64,000 nt of DNA from Cytobacillus oceanisediminis. Its GTDB lineage: Bacteria; Bacillota; Bacilli; Bacillales; Cytobacillaceae. The stretch is from the NCBI RefSeq assembly GCF_007830235.1, contig NZ_VLKI01000002.1:89727-153726 (forward strand), written 5' to 3'. This document shows, one piece after another, positions 1-9,344 of this stretch (its first letter is position 1; each line of letters opens with the position of its first letter). The position numbers were made by a program, and so were the translations under genes. The notes under the pieces are model-generated. The model worked only from the letters and a program-made list of their open reading frames with translations. It searched no databases and was not told the origin of the DNA.

Positions 1-42
1 ACGGCTGTGGAAAATATGGCTGCTGAAGTTCAGTCCAATTAA
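1..42 (+). CDS. C-terminal tail of an upstream gene (partial)
   Basis: The first 14 codons of the window read as an open frame that ends in TAA at 40-42 (…AAEVQSN-stop). It runs into the left edge, so only the C-terminus is visible and the family cannot be named. It lies upstream of the membrane gene pair in the same direction, separated by a dispersed repeat. Confidence 0.45.
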   Translation, partial: TAVENMAAEVQSN

Positions 43-48
43 AACAAT

Positions 49-267
49 GGCTCTGTTAAATTTGCCTGTTGATTTCCGCTGCAGGCACTCAGCGAACCCG
101 CGGCGGTCCGGGAGCCTCCTCGGTGCGTTCGCACCTGCGGGGTCTCCCGTTGACACGCTTCTCCCGCAGGACTTTGAATAAGCTTCCTTGTATTAACACC
201 GCACGAAGGAAATGCGAATGCATTTTCGAGGATCTCGTACCTTCTGCTCCAATCAACAGGGTGCTAA
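49..267. repeat. ~220-bp dispersed intergenic repeat, copy A
   Basis: This GC-rich intergenic element recurs inverted at 52567-52785 and, more diverged, at 62175-62382. It starts GGCTCTGTTAAA and ends with a CAACAGGGTGCT block. It can fold: an inner hairpin GGTGCG/CGCACC (122-135) sits inside an outer GGGAG/CTCCC stem (110-114 with 144-148). It contains a chance ORF of 73 codons with no ribosome site, which I do not regard as a gene. Copies differ at paired positions, as described in the findings. Confidence 0.8.
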
Positions 268-315
268 GTCAACAAAAAGCTTTAACATAGCCAAAACAAT
301 AGGAGGTTTATAAGT

Positions 316-1023
316 ATGGATGAGGTTTTAAGGTTTGCCAATAGTGCACCGGTATGGATTTTCGCCAGCATTGTTGTGGCGATTGTCATCTTTCAAGCAG
401 TTGTTTTTATCAGAATTGCTACCCAAACGGCACCGAATATCGGAATGACGAAGGATGAAACCAAAAGAGCTTTGAGAACAGGATTCATCAGCAGTTTAGG
501 GCCCTCATTCGGCATTGCGATCGTTATTATTTCTCTTATTGCCGTTCTCGGAGGTCCGTTTACCTTGATGAGGATCGGGATCATCGGCTCTGCTGCAACC
601 GAATTGACCGCAGCAGGGATCGGTGCCAATGCCTACGGGGTTGACTTAAATTCCCCTGATTTTGGCTTAAAGGCATTTACAACCGTCGTTTGGACCATGT
701 GTCTTGGCGGGACAGGCTGGCTGATTTTCACCGCTCTGGCTACAAAGTCGCTTGGGAAAGTGGAAAAGAAAATTGTCAGTAAAAATGCCAAAATGATGAC
801 GATTGTTTCGACAGCCGCGATGCTGGGTGCATTTGCTTATCTTGCCAGCCAGCAAATGGTGAAAGGGTATAGTGAATCCGTTGCAGCGATTGTTGCAGGA
901 TTATCGATGATGTTCATTCTATCATTTGCAAGAAAACGGGAAATCCGGTGGCTTCAGGAATGGGCACTTGGAATCTCTCTCGTGATTGCTCTGACCGTTA
1001 GCTATTTGACTACACTCATATAA
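316..1023 (+). CDS. DUF5058-family integral membrane protein
   Basis: This 235-residue, very hydrophobic protein has about six membrane segments (roughly residues 12-34, 58-82, 118-142, 160-178, 185-205 and 212-233) and no signal peptide. The sequence resembles the DUF5058 membrane family, whose function I do not know. The ATG is preceded by AATAGGAGG at good spacing. The gene ends 15 bp before a second membrane gene, so the two are probably subunits of one transporter. An amidase follows, which would fit uptake of an amide or amino-acid derivative, but that is inference. Confidence 0.7.
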   Translation: MDEVLRFANSAPVWIFASIVVAIVIFQAVVFIRIATQTAPNIGMTKDETKRALRTGFISSLGPSFGIAIVIISLIAVLGGPFTLMRIGIIGSAATELTAAGIGANAYGVDLNSPDFGLKAFTTVVWTMCLGGTGWLIFTALATKSLGKVEKKIVSKNAKMMTIVSTAAMLGAFAYLASQQMVKGYSESVAAIVAGLSMMFILSFARKREIRWLQEWALGISLVIALTVSYLTTLI

Positions 1024-1038
1024 GAAAGGGGATGTATC

Positions 1039-1752
1039 ATGACTGTACCGACTAAAGCTGGAGTGACGGAAGTAAATATCGAGGTGAAACAATCCGCTAT
1101 GGGCATGCAGGGATTCCATAGCAAAGCCGATTTTTGGGGGCAATCAACCCTATGGATGCTGATCGTTATGTCGTTTGTGCCGCCCATCTATTTTTCATTT
1201 ATATTAGGCTATCATCCAGGCTGGGGAGCCATTATTGGCGGACTCATCGGGTATGCGGCTTTTATTGGGATTATGTGGTTCCTTGAGCCAATCACCTATT
1301 ACCCGGTCCTGGGGAAGTCCGGAACCTATATTGCGTTTCTGACCGGGAACATCGCCAATATGTGCATGCCTTGTTCAGCTGCGGCTCAAGAGTCAGTAGG
1401 AGCTGACCCGGGTACGAAAAAAGCAGAGATTGCAGGCACGCTCGGAATTGCTGTAGCCTCTTTGACGAATATTGTTGTGGTTATCGCTGTGGTACTTAGC
1501 GGTTCTTACATCCTAACCATTATCCCGCAATCTGTGCAAAATGCGCTTCAATTTATTCTTCCTGCCATTTACGGAGGCGTGCTGGGCCAGTTTGCCCTTA
1601 AAAAGCCTTTGTATGGTTTAGTTGCCTTTGTAATTGGTATGGCTGTATTGTTCGCGCCTATTTTTAGCTTAATAAAGATTGTGTTGTGTGTAGCCATTAC
1701 CATTGCCGTTGTTCTTTTTCTTGAAAAGTCGAAAGGCAGTGTGTCTGAATAA
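1039..1752 (+). CDS. Membrane protein, partner of the DUF5058 protein
   Basis: This 237-residue protein starts with a cytoplasmic stretch of about 30 residues followed by five or six membrane segments. A conserved-looking loop NMCMPCSAAAQES lies between segments at about residues 110-122 and could contribute to a substrate path. AGAAAGGGGATGT provides the ribosome site. It follows its neighbour by only 15 bp and is almost certainly co-transcribed. I do not recognise a characterised family; a two-component secondary transporter is my best guess. Confidence 0.65.
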   Translation: MTVPTKAGVTEVNIEVKQSAMGMQGFHSKADFWGQSTLWMLIVMSFVPPIYFSFILGYHPGWGAIIGGLIGYAAFIGIMWFLEPITYYPVLGKSGTYIAFLTGNIANMCMPCSAAAQESVGADPGTKKAEIAGTLGIAVASLTNIVVVIAVVLSGSYILTIIPQSVQNALQFILPAIYGGVLGQFALKKPLYGLVAFVIGMAVLFAPIFSLIKIVLCVAITIAVVLFLEKSKGSVSE

Positions 1753-1782
1753 AAGAGACTACTGGAAAAATACTCGCAAACT

Positions 1783-1826
1783 AATTCCCCTTCAGCTTAG
1801 AGAAAGATTGGAGGGGGATTTTTTAG
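1783..1826 (+). terminator. Possible weak terminator after the membrane pair
   Basis: AATTCCCC (1783-1790) can pair imperfectly with the GGGGGATT block at 1813-1820, followed directly by a T run. The loop is long and the stem short, so this is tentative. It would separate the membrane pair from the amidase. Confidence 0.35.
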
Positions 1827-1860
1827 TGGGAAAATAAAATTGCTGGGGAGCTGTTGTGAA

Positions 1861-3291
1861 ATGGATAAAGACATTTGCTTTTCTTCTGCCCAAAATCTTG
1901 CCAAGGCTATCCATGAACGTGAATTATCCGTTCGTGAGGTAATGGAAGCACACATCAAACAAATTAAACGGGTGAACTCGCAGGTAAATGCGATTGTTTC
2001 CCTTAATGAGGAAGTGGCTTTAAAGGAAGCTGCAAAAGCGGATGAGGCGCTGGAAGCTGGCAAACCGGTTGGGCCTTTTCATGGTCTTCCGATTGCCATA
2101 AAGGATACTCATAATGCCATCGGCTTTCCTGCCACAAGCGGTTCGCTGGCGCTTCGCGACCATTATCCGAGTGAGGATGACCTGATCGTCGAAAGACTGC
2201 GCAGTGCTGGAGCCATTGTCATTGGTAAAACAAACGTTCCGGAATTTGCGGCAGGGGCCCATACCTTTAATGAGGTTTTTGGCGCTACACGAAATCCTTA
2301 CGACCTAGGCAAAACAGCGGGCGGAAGCAGCGGGGGAGCAGCTGCAGCCGTGACATGCGGCATGATCCCCTTTGCGGATGGAAGCGATATGGGAGGTTCC
2401 TTGCGCTATCCTGCCTGCTTTAATAACGTGGTTGGGCTGAGAACGTCTCCCGGCCGCATCCCGCTTCCGAAAGCGGCCCTCTATTCTCCTCTTGGGGTTC
2501 AGGGTCCAATTGCACGGAGTGTGGATGATGCCTTTTTCATGATGTCCGTGATTTCCGGTCCTGACAATCGGTCACCGCTTTCGATTGAGGAACCCGGTGA
2601 AAAGTTTCTTGAGCCGGTTCAGCCTGATTTAAAGGGGCTCCGGATCGCATATTCCACTGACTTTGGAGGCATCCTTCCGGTTGAGCCGGAGGTAAGAAGC
2701 AACCTTGAGGAACAGGTGAAGGTCTTCCAGGACTTGGGGTGTCAGGTGGAAGAAGCGTGCCCGGATTTGCATGAAGCGGAGGAAGTGTTCCAGGTGCTCC
2801 GTGCATGGGAGTTCGAACTTTCCTATTCCGAAATCTTTAACCGATTCCGTGAGTTAATAAAGCCGAGTGTCATTTGGAATATCGAAAAGGGCAGAAACCT
2901 GAGTGGTCCGGATATCGGCCGTGCTGAGAGGCTCCGCACGCTTCTTTACAATCGCATGCGTGCGTTCTTTACCCAATATGACGCACTCATTCTCCCGGTA
3001 ACCCAGGTTGCCGCCTTTGATGTAAACCTTGAATACCCTGTGCAGATCAGCGGAGTGAAAATGGAGAACTACATTGATTGGATGCGCTCCTGCTACTATA
3101 TTTCTGCTGTTGGCAATCCATCCCTCTCGATTCCAAGCGGCTTTACTTCAGGCGGAACCCCGCTTGGCCTCCAAATCGTCGGACCGCATCGGGCAGACTT
3201 CGAAGTTCTAAAAATCGGCCGTGCATTCGAACACGCAACAGGGTATGGAAAGATGCGTCCCGAAATAGCATTGGGGGAGAAAATAAATTAA
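1861..3291 (+). CDS. Amidase signature family hydrolase
   Basis: The protein belongs to the amidase signature family (GatA-like fold), which hydrolyses C-N amide bonds with a Ser-cisSer-Lys triad. The triad is visible: Lys81 in PIAIKD, Ser157 in GGSSGG and Ser180 in DMGGSLRYP. At 476 residues it has normal family length. I chose the ATG at 1861 because GGGGAG lies 10 bases upstream; a TTG at 1840 would add seven residues without a good ribosome site. It is not GatA itself by context, since no gatB or gatC is present. The substrate is unknown, and the preceding membrane pair may import it. Confidence 0.88.
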   Translation: MDKDICFSSAQNLAKAIHERELSVREVMEAHIKQIKRVNSQVNAIVSLNEEVALKEAAKADEALEAGKPVGPFHGLPIAIKDTHNAIGFPATSGSLALRDHYPSEDDLIVERLRSAGAIVIGKTNVPEFAAGAHTFNEVFGATRNPYDLGKTAGGSSGGAAAAVTCGMIPFADGSDMGGSLRYPACFNNVVGLRTSPGRIPLPKAALYSPLGVQGPIARSVDDAFFMMSVISGPDNRSPLSIEEPGEKFLEPVQPDLKGLRIAYSTDFGGILPVEPEVRSNLEEQVKVFQDLGCQVEEACPDLHEAEEVFQVLRAWEFELSYSEIFNRFRELIKPSVIWNIEKGRNLSGPDIGRAERLRTLLYNRMRAFFTQYDALILPVTQVAAFDVNLEYPVQISGVKMENYIDWMRSCYYISAVGNPSLSIPSGFTSGGTPLGLQIVGPHRADFEVLKIGRAFEHATGYGKMRPEIALGEKIN

Positions 3292-3304
3292 GGTACCAGG
3301 TACC
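3292..3304. repeat. GGTACCAGGTACC element, copy 1
   Basis: GGTACC-A-GGTACC starts at the base directly after the amidase stop codon and is followed by ACCCGC. Related copies abut stop codons elsewhere in the window (24273, 39936, 41610, 45697). Confidence 0.8.
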
Positions 3305-3372
3305 ACCCGCATTTTCTTGTTTCACAGATCTTAAAGAAGTTGCCATCGGTGATTTGGCTATAAGCATAAAAG

Positions 3373-3410
3373 CAGAGTTATTGTCTTCGGGCGACTGACT
3401 CTGTTTTTTT
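3373..3410 (+). terminator. Rho-independent terminator after amidase
   Basis: CAGAGT (3373-3378) pairs with ACTCTG (3398-3403), with additional GTC/GAC pairing inside, and a run of seven T follows. The rest of the gap to 3682 shows no gene; it is AT-rich and presumably carries the promoter of the next gene. Confidence 0.7.
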
Positions 3411-3682
3411 GATTTAGGAAAGAACCTCTCGCTTACTCATTTGCTGTTTAACTTTGTAGAACAAAATCTTTTCCTGGGAAATTTGAGAAGAACATGTCGA
3501 TTTCCCCCTCGTTAAGGTTCCTGATTCCATCCTTCTAAAGGACTATACCCCGATAATTCAACTGATTCTTCTTACTTATTTTCCCGTTTTATAAAGGTAG
3601 TATTGTGTAAAAGGTAGAATAATCCACATTGTATCCAATATTCAATCTATTTTAAATAGTCAGATTAGTCAGGAGGGAATGT

Positions 3683-5050
3683 ATGAAGAAAAAATCATTG
3701 CTTGCAGGAAGCCTTGCATTTTTTTTAGCAGGGGCACCACTTGTGTCTGCGCACGATGAGCTGTCTGATGAAGGGGATGGCAAGTGGCAGGATGTTGAAG
3801 GGTATGGGCAAGTGAATCCCATTACAGTCATTGAAGGCGGTAAAAATGTTGAGAATCTGAAGGAAGTAGCAGCTGTTCCATGGGCCGGGCTAGACGGGGT
3901 GAATAACCGGACAGCCGATGTATACGCTCATAAAGGATTTGCCTATGTGGCGACAAAAGCACAAAACTCAACAGGGGTTAGGGTTTTTGATATGAAGGAT
4001 CCGTCCAGCCCGGTTGAAGTCTCTGCATTTGCGGATGATCGACCTGGAACCTGGCAGGAAAAGGTCGTAGTCAAATCAGTAAGTACACCTTATTTTAAAG
4101 GGGATCTTGCAGCGGTGTCCGTTCAGCAATGGAGCCGGAATACGGTTGGGGGAGGAACCGTTTTATATGATGTTTCCGACCCGTTATCTCCAAAGAAGCT
4201 GGGCTTCTGGGAGCTGCCGGAATCCGTAACGGGAACCCATGAGCTTTATTTGACAACTCAAGGAAACAGAACCCTGCTGCTGACGGCTAACTCGAATGCT
4301 AATTACTATTCGCAGGGCGAAGTGCAGGATTTTGTGATTCTGGATGTCACTGATCCAGCGAAACCGACTCCGGTATTTGAATGGGATCCTTCTGAACTTG
4401 AATCCACTTATAGCGGAGCATACTTTAAAGACCGTGATGGTGTGAATAGAAGGGCGTTCGCACACAGTGTGATGACAGATGTGACCGGGAACTATGCCTA
4501 TGTTTCATTTTGGGATATGGGAACATTGATTTTTGATATTTCCTCGCCTGAAAATGCCGAGCTTATCGGCAGGACAAGCTTTGAGCGGAATGTTCAGGGG
4601 GCTGCGCATTCTGTTGCACTTGCCAAGGGCGGCACAGTGTTAATAGAGAATAGAGAGGTATTCAATCCAGATCCTAGTGACCCAGGGTTTGAAAGAGGAT
4701 GGGGCTATGTCCGCATGTATGATATTAAGGACAAGAGCAATCCTGTGCTGATTGGGGACTACCGATCCTTTAATTCAGCGACACAAATAAAAGCAGGTGA
4801 AAGGGCAGCCGGGCGCTATACCGTTCATGACCCGAAAGTGGTAGGCAATACCCTTTATCTATCCCATTACTCAGATGGTGTTCGAATGGTGGATATTACT
4901 GATCCTTCAAAACCGGTGGAAATCGGATCTTATGTTCCTAAAAATGCAGATATTTGGGGAGTATTTATTGACCGCAACTACATTCTCGCTTCCGATATGC
5001 AATCAGGCCTGAAGGTTGTCCAGAAAAATAATGGCGGGACGGCGGAATAA
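3683..5050 (+). CDS. Secreted LVIVD-repeat beta-propeller protein
   Basis: The 455-residue product has a clear signal peptide (MKKKSLLAGSLAFFLAG…VSA) with cleavage predicted near residues 22-24, before HDE. The mature part is built from repeats of the LVIVD type, with recurring blocks such as VRVFDMKDPSSPVEV, LYDVSDPLSPKKL, ILDVTDPAKPTPV, FDISSPENAEL and MVDITDPSKPVEI, so a beta-propeller is expected. I see no LPxTG or transmembrane anchor, so it should be released or held non-covalently. AGGAGG stands just before the ATG. The ligand and function are unknown, and it appears to be monocistronic. Confidence 0.85.
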   Translation: MKKKSLLAGSLAFFLAGAPLVSAHDELSDEGDGKWQDVEGYGQVNPITVIEGGKNVENLKEVAAVPWAGLDGVNNRTADVYAHKGFAYVATKAQNSTGVRVFDMKDPSSPVEVSAFADDRPGTWQEKVVVKSVSTPYFKGDLAAVSVQQWSRNTVGGGTVLYDVSDPLSPKKLGFWELPESVTGTHELYLTTQGNRTLLLTANSNANYYSQGEVQDFVILDVTDPAKPTPVFEWDPSELESTYSGAYFKDRDGVNRRAFAHSVMTDVTGNYAYVSFWDMGTLIFDISSPENAELIGRTSFERNVQGAAHSVALAKGGTVLIENREVFNPDPSDPGFERGWGYVRMYDIKDKSNPVLIGDYRSFNSATQIKAGERAAGRYTVHDPKVVGNTLYLSHYSDGVRMVDITDPSKPVEIGSYVPKNADIWGVFIDRNYILASDMQSGLKVVQKNNGGTAE

Positions 5051-5168
5051 AGGGAGTCTTTTAGATGGGCTTCGATTCGCTTTTTACTAATAAAGGCTTT
5101 GTTGATAAAATCGCAGTTCGAATCGTATATTCACCGTGCGAATGCTGAAAAATTGATGCGACGCGAAG

Positions 5169-5288
5169 TGACCGATATATTGGAAATCTGACCGATAAAA
5201 TCGAAAACTGACCGATATATTGAAAAAGTGACCGAAAAAATGAAAATCTGACCGATAAACCTGAGATTGTGACCGATATACCCGAACT
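5169..5288. repeat. 20-bp tandem repeat array, TGACCGATA family, locus 1
   Basis: Six consecutive 20-21 bp units each begin TGACCGA(T/A)A and continue with AT-rich sequence. The same units occur in the opposite orientation at 36253-36370, and both arrays share the boundary sequence CGCGAAGTGACCGATAT. It fills the gap between the propeller gene and the esterase. Confidence 0.8.
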
Positions 5289-5448
5289 AATCAAAAGGAA
5301 ACACCTGTTCAAGCTGGAAATTCCTATGGAATAGAGAATTTTATCCCGAATGGAATAAGAGCAGGATAGATTTTTTAAAAAAATATCAATTATTACTAGT
5401 ATTGCAGTGAAATATGCGGAGCGAAAAATCGTTTTAGGAGGCCTATAC

Positions 5449-6333
5449 ATGTTTAGAAGAAAAACAATGTTTATATTTGTTTTATTGTTGGCCATGTTGA
5501 TCCCCAGTCTTTCTCTCGCGGATAATATCACACCGCCAAAGTCGAGCAACAGCCAAATCATTCACCAAAGCTTTAGTTCAGAAACGCTGGGCCGCGACTA
5601 TAATTACAACATTTACTTGCCGACCGATTATAAAACTTCCGGCGAGGAATATCCTGTTCTTTACCTTTTGCATGGTTCTGGCGGGAATGAACATAATTGG
5701 GTTGATAGCGGCAATGTAAAAGAAACTGCTGATAAGATGATCGCACAGGGGGTTATCCCTCCATCCATTATTGTTATGCCAGCCAGCAAAAGCTGGTGGG
5801 TTAATGGTTATAATGAAGCAGCTGAAACAGCATTCATGAATGACTTGATCCCCCATATTGATGAAACCTGGAGAACGATTGAGGAAAAAGAAGGACGCTT
5901 AGTAGCAGGTTTGTCTGCTGGAGGGTATGGAACCGTTAACTTTATTTTAAAATATCCAGAAATGTTTGCTGCAGGTGCAGCGTTAAGCCCTGCTGTTTAT
6001 GTGCCGCAGCCGCCGAGCCATTCTTCAGGCAGAAGGCATGCTACTTATCAAAAGGATGGCCAATATGATCCTGAAAAGTGGACTGAATTGAACTACACAC
6101 AATATATTGATGACTATAAGCAAAAAGGCATTAAGGTTCCTTTATACATTAACTCAGGGGATCATGATACTTTCGACATCGCCTACCATGCTGCAGTATT
6201 TTACCAGAACCTAAGAGAACACCAGCCGGATCTGGTTGAATTCAGAGTGGTGGATGGCGACCATGAATGGAAAGTATGGAGAGAATCCTTGCCTGAAGCG
6301 ATGGAGTATATGTATCAATTTGTAGAAAAGTAA
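5449..6333 (+). CDS. Secreted esterase D / putative esterase family hydrolase
   Basis: The protein is 294 residues, begins with a signal peptide (MFRRKTMFIFVLLLAML…LA) and carries an alpha/beta-hydrolase domain of the putative-esterase (PF00756) type. The nucleophile is Ser156 in GLSAGG, the oxyanion region is LLHGSGGNE, and Asp238 and His272 (GDHEW) complete the triad. I chose the ATG at 5449 because TTAGGAGG precedes it; an upstream GTG at 5407 would add 14 residues in front of the signal peptide. The family acts on diverse acyl esters and cannot be assigned a substrate here. It is probably transcribed alone. Confidence 0.85.
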   Translation: MFRRKTMFIFVLLLAMLIPSLSLADNITPPKSSNSQIIHQSFSSETLGRDYNYNIYLPTDYKTSGEEYPVLYLLHGSGGNEHNWVDSGNVKETADKMIAQGVIPPSIIVMPASKSWWVNGYNEAAETAFMNDLIPHIDETWRTIEEKEGRLVAGLSAGGYGTVNFILKYPEMFAAGAALSPAVYVPQPPSHSSGRRHATYQKDGQYDPEKWTELNYTQYIDDYKQKGIKVPLYINSGDHDTFDIAYHAAVFYQNLREHQPDLVEFRVVDGDHEWKVWRESLPEAMEYMYQFVEK

Positions 6334-6340
6334 GACATGG

Positions 6341-6366
6341 GGTGCTGATAGGGTCGGCACCTTTAT
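6341..6366 (+). terminator. Likely terminator after the esterase
   Basis: GGTGC (6341-6345) pairs with GCACC (6357-6361), followed by TTTATTT. The stem is short, so confidence is moderate. Confidence 0.45.
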
Positions 6367-6393
6367 TTCTGATCTCGATCCAATCATTTACAA

Positions 6394-6422
6394 TTGACAC
6401 TCTCCTCTTTTTCTGAAATAAT
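6394..6422 (+). promoter_or_regulatory. Sigma-A promoter of codBA
   Basis: A TTGACA -35 box at 6394-6399 is followed after 17 bp by AATAAT at 6417-6422. It lies about 30 bp upstream of the PyrR-binding loop, so transcription would begin before the attenuator. Confidence 0.7.
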
Positions 6423-6450
6423 AGTAAACAATTAAATACTGGTACCTTTA

Positions 6451-6576
6451 ATTCAGTCCCGTGAGGCTGACAAGGACAGCGGAATTTATGATAACCAATG
6501 GGCTAGGTGTATCCTGCCCAGGGGTTCTTCATGAGGAAAAAGGCTTCTTGTCGGAAAACGGCGAGAAGCCTTTTTC
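6451..6576 (+). promoter_or_regulatory. PyrR-type attenuator leader of codBA
   Basis: The leader contains AGTCCCGTGAGGCT at 6455-6468, an exact match to the PyrR-binding-loop consensus (AGUCCNGNGAGGCU) of pyr mRNAs. It is followed by a strong intrinsic terminator: a GGCTTCTTG arm (6542-6550) pairs with GCGAGAAGCC (6561-6570), flanked by A and T runs. By analogy with the B. subtilis pyr operon, PyrR with UMP bound to the loop would favour the terminator, so codBA is shut off when pyrimidines are plentiful. The open frame running through this leader is not translated in my reading. Confidence 0.88.
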
Positions 6577-6646
6577 TTTTCCACCGTCTATTAATATCGA
6601 AGAAATCCTTCGGTACCAGTTTCAAAAATTGATTGGAGGAATTGGT

Positions 6647-7915
6647 ATGAAAAAAGTAGATTTGGATTTTTCGTTAGAGGCGGTACCACAGGGGCATCGC
6701 AGCGGTTTTTGGAAAATGCTTGTGGTGATGCTCGGTCTGACTTTCTTCTCGGCAAGCATGTGGTCAGGCGGAACACTTGGAACAGGGTTAACGTTTATGC
6801 AATTTATCGGAATCGTCCTGGCAGGCAACTTAATCTTGGGGGCTTATACAGGAGCACTTGCTTATATTGCTGCAAAGACAGGTTTATCAACACACCTCTT
6901 AACGCGTTACGCTTTTGGTGAAAAAGGGTCGTATCTTTCTTCCTTCTTGCTGGCTGCCACACAGGTTGGCTGGTTTGGAGTAGGGGTAGCGATGTTTGCT
7001 CTACCGGTTCAAAAAGTAACAGGACTTGATGCGAATATGCTGATTTTAGTCGCAGGACTGTTAATGACAGCAACAGCCTTCTTCGGAATGAAGGCACTGG
7101 CAATCCTAAGCTTTATCGCGGTACCGTTAATCACGATCCTGGGAAGCTTCTCAGTCTTTAAAGCAACAGAAACAGCAGGCGGGTTGGAAGGCTTAATGCA
7201 ATATCAGCCGGCTGAAGCAATTGGGCTGGCAGCAGCATTAACAATCTGTGTCGGTTCTTTTATCAGCGCAGGTACATTAACACCGGATTTTGCACGCTTT
7301 TCTAATACGAAACGTACAGCAGTGGTTTCAACAGTCATTGCCTTCTTTATCGGAAACTCAGTCATGTTCATCTTCGGAGCAATCGGTGCGATCGCAACAG
7401 GACAATCTGATATTTCAGAAGTGATGTTCATCCAAAAATTGATTCTTCCAGCGATTCTGGTTCTTGGCTTAAACATCTGGACAACGAACGATAACGCGCT
7501 ATACGCATCTGGATTAGGTTTTGCCAGCATTTTGAAAATCTCAAAGAGCAAGGTTGTCATCTTCAACGGAATCGTCGGAACACTTGCAGCAATGTGGCTG
7601 TATAACAACTTCGTTGGCTTCCTGACAATCTTAGGGTCCACATTACCGTCAATCGGGGCAATCATTTTAGCAGATTATTTCATCGTAAATCGCGGAAAAT
7701 ATAAGAAGTTTGCAGACATGAAGTTTAAGGCAGTCAATTGGGTAGCCATTCTTGCATGGGTAGCTGGTGTAGCCATTGCGAATCTCGTGCCGGGGATTCC
7801 GCCGGTTAACGCGCTATTAGGTTCAGCTGTAACGTTTGTCCTGGTTTCAAAAGTGGTTGCTCAATTACAAGCTAAGAGTACAGTCAGAGAAGGTGAGTTA
7901 AGAAGTGATTATTAA
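6647..7915 (+). CDS. codB: Cytosine permease CodB
   Basis: This 422-residue protein of the nucleobase:cation symporter-1 family imports cytosine. The N-terminal part matches E. coli CodB closely, including [21 protein letters not shown], the AKTGL(S/T)THLL stretch and [13 protein letters not shown], and about twelve membrane segments follow. I chose the ATG at 6647 because TTGGAGGAATTGGT precedes it; the longer open frame from 6461 would run through the PyrR terminator. It overlaps codA by 11 bp, so the two are translationally coupled and share PyrR control. Confidence 0.93.
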   Translation: MKKVDLDFSLEAVPQGHRSGFWKMLVVMLGLTFFSASMWSGGTLGTGLTFMQFIGIVLAGNLILGAYTGALAYIAAKTGLSTHLLTRYAFGEKGSYLSSFLLAATQVGWFGVGVAMFALPVQKVTGLDANMLILVAGLLMTATAFFGMKALAILSFIAVPLITILGSFSVFKATETAGGLEGLMQYQPAEAIGLAAALTICVGSFISAGTLTPDFARFSNTKRTAVVSTVIAFFIGNSVMFIFGAIGAIATGQSDISEVMFIQKLILPAILVLGLNIWTTNDNALYASGLGFASILKISKSKVVIFNGIVGTLAAMWLYNNFVGFLTILGSTLPSIGAIILADYFIVNRGKYKKFADMKFKAVNWVAILAWVAGVAIANLVPGIPPVNALLGSAVTFVLVSKVVAQLQAKSTVREGELRSDY

Positions 7916-9173
7916 AAATGCGAAGCTTAGAGGAAAAGATGGCCTATGGAATATAGCGATACAGGATGGAAAAATCCATGACATTTCACAAGGGGAAGTG
8001 GAGGCAGCGGGACAGGAAACACTTGATGCAGAAGGATCCCTTGTCTCAGCGCCTTTTATCGAGCCGCATATTCATCTGGATACAACCCTGACGGCTGGGG
8101 AGCCGGAGTGGAATCAGAGCGGGACTTTATTCGAAGGCATCCAAAGATGGGCACAGAGAAAAGAAACACTGACGCATGAAGATGTAAAAACGAGAGCGAT
8201 AACCGCTTTAAAGTGGCAAATTGCACAGGGAATCCAGCATGTCCGTACACATGTGGATGTAACGGATCCGAGTTTAACCGCATTAAAGGCCCTTTTGGAA
8301 GTAAAAGAAGAAATGTCCTCCTATGTGGATCTGCAGCTTGTGGCCTTTCCGCAGGAGGGAATCAACTCCTATCCGAGCGGTGCCGAACTGATGGAGGAAG
8401 CATTAAAAATGGGCGCGGATGTTGTTGGCGGCATCCCGCACTTTGAGTTCACAAGAGAGTACGGTGTCTCTTCCATGAAAACAGCTTTCGACCTGGCTGA
8501 AAAATATGACCGCCTTGTCGATATCCATTGTGATGAAATTGATGATGAGCAATCTCGCTTTGTGGAGGTAGTTGCAGCGGAAGCCTATGAGCGCGGATTG
8601 GGCAGCCGGGTAACTGCCAGCCATACAACGGCAATGGGCTCTTATAATAACGCGTATACCTACAAATTATTCAGACTGTTAAAGCTTTCAAACATTAACT
8701 TTGTGGCTAACCCGCTCGTGAACATCCACCTGCAGGGACGCTTTGATACGTACCCGAAGCGCAGAGGGATTACACGGGTAAAAGAACTGCTCGAAGCTGG
8801 GCTAAACGTCAGCTTTGGCCATGATGATATCTTCGACCCGTGGTATCCGCTGGGCACAGGGAATATGCTGCAGGTCCTGCATATGGGAATCCACGTGACA
8901 CAGTTAATGGGCTATGAGCAAATCGTAAATTCATTTGACTTGATTACTAACAACAGTGCCAAGACGTTGAATATCGAAGAAAATTACGGAATTGAAGTAG
9001 GAAAAACAGCCAACTTAATCGTACTGGATGCTGAAAACGAATATGAAGCGATTCGGAAGCAGGCGGCTGTTAGGTATTCAGTAAGGAATGGGAAAGTGAT
9101 TGCCGAAACAAAGCCGCGTGAGACATCCGTTAAATTTGGGGAGTTAGAAGAGAAGGTTGATTTTAATAAATAG
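7905..9173 (+). CDS. codA: Cytosine deaminase CodA
   Basis: The 422-residue enzyme converts cytosine to uracil and ammonia for pyrimidine salvage. It is a metal-dependent amidohydrolase TIM barrel: metal ligands His55 and His57 in EPHIHLD, the [10 protein letters not shown] motif with the metal His and catalytic Glu, and the [13 protein letters not shown] motif with the metal Asp. The GTG start at 7905 has AAGGTGAG upstream and lies within the end of codB. The pair forms a complete uptake-deamination cassette. A strong terminator follows. Confidence 0.94.
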   Translation: MIIKNAKLRGKDGLWNIAIQDGKIHDISQGEVEAAGQETLDAEGSLVSAPFIEPHIHLDTTLTAGEPEWNQSGTLFEGIQRWAQRKETLTHEDVKTRAITALKWQIAQGIQHVRTHVDVTDPSLTALKALLEVKEEMSSYVDLQLVAFPQEGINSYPSGAELMEEALKMGADVVGGIPHFEFTREYGVSSMKTAFDLAEKYDRLVDIHCDEIDDEQSRFVEVVAAEAYERGLGSRVTASHTTAMGSYNNAYTYKLFRLLKLSNINFVANPLVNIHLQGRFDTYPKRRGITRVKELLEAGLNVSFGHDDIFDPWYPLGTGNMLQVLHMGIHVTQLMGYEQIVNSFDLITNNSAKTLNIEENYGIEVGKTANLIVLDAENEYEAIRKQAAVRYSVRNGKVIAETKPRETSVKFGELEEKVDFNK

Positions 9174-9184
9174 AAGAATGAAAG

Positions 9185-9215
9185 ACTAGCTCGGTTTTGC
9201 TGAGCTAGTTTTTTT
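9185..9215 (+). terminator. Terminator of codBA
   Basis: ACTAGCTC (9185-9192) pairs perfectly with GAGCTAGT (9202-9209), followed by seven T. Confidence 0.85.
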
Positions 9216-9226
9216 ACTAGATAGAG

Positions 9227-9248
9227 TTCAATCAAACGTTTGATTGAA
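9227..9248. repeat. 22-bp perfect palindrome, copy 1
   Basis: The core TCAATCAAACGTTTGATTGA (extended by T and A) is perfectly self-complementary. Identical copies lie at about 25028-25049 and 39986-40007. All three sit downstream of gene ends and are followed by a similar GCAA-containing tail. Confidence 0.85.
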
Positions 9249-9344
9249 TAGTGCAACCAGCATGAGTTCTTGCTACATAAGCTGGTTTAATGGGAAGATG
9301 TTCTTAATTCGTTGCCGGGCGTATTCCAGGCCAAATTGTGAACT

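Noticed and set aside
69..290. 73-codon open frame, with a similar 98-codon frame at 52537-52833 on the minus strand
   Set aside because: Both are translations of the same dispersed repeat in corresponding orientation, lack ribosome sites and are disrupted in copy C. The similarity comes from the repeat, not from a protein family.
6461..6646. N-terminal extension of CodB by 62 residues
   Set aside because: It would translate through the PyrR-binding loop and the attenuator terminator. The ATG at 6647 has a strong ribosome site and matches the E. coli CodB N-terminus.
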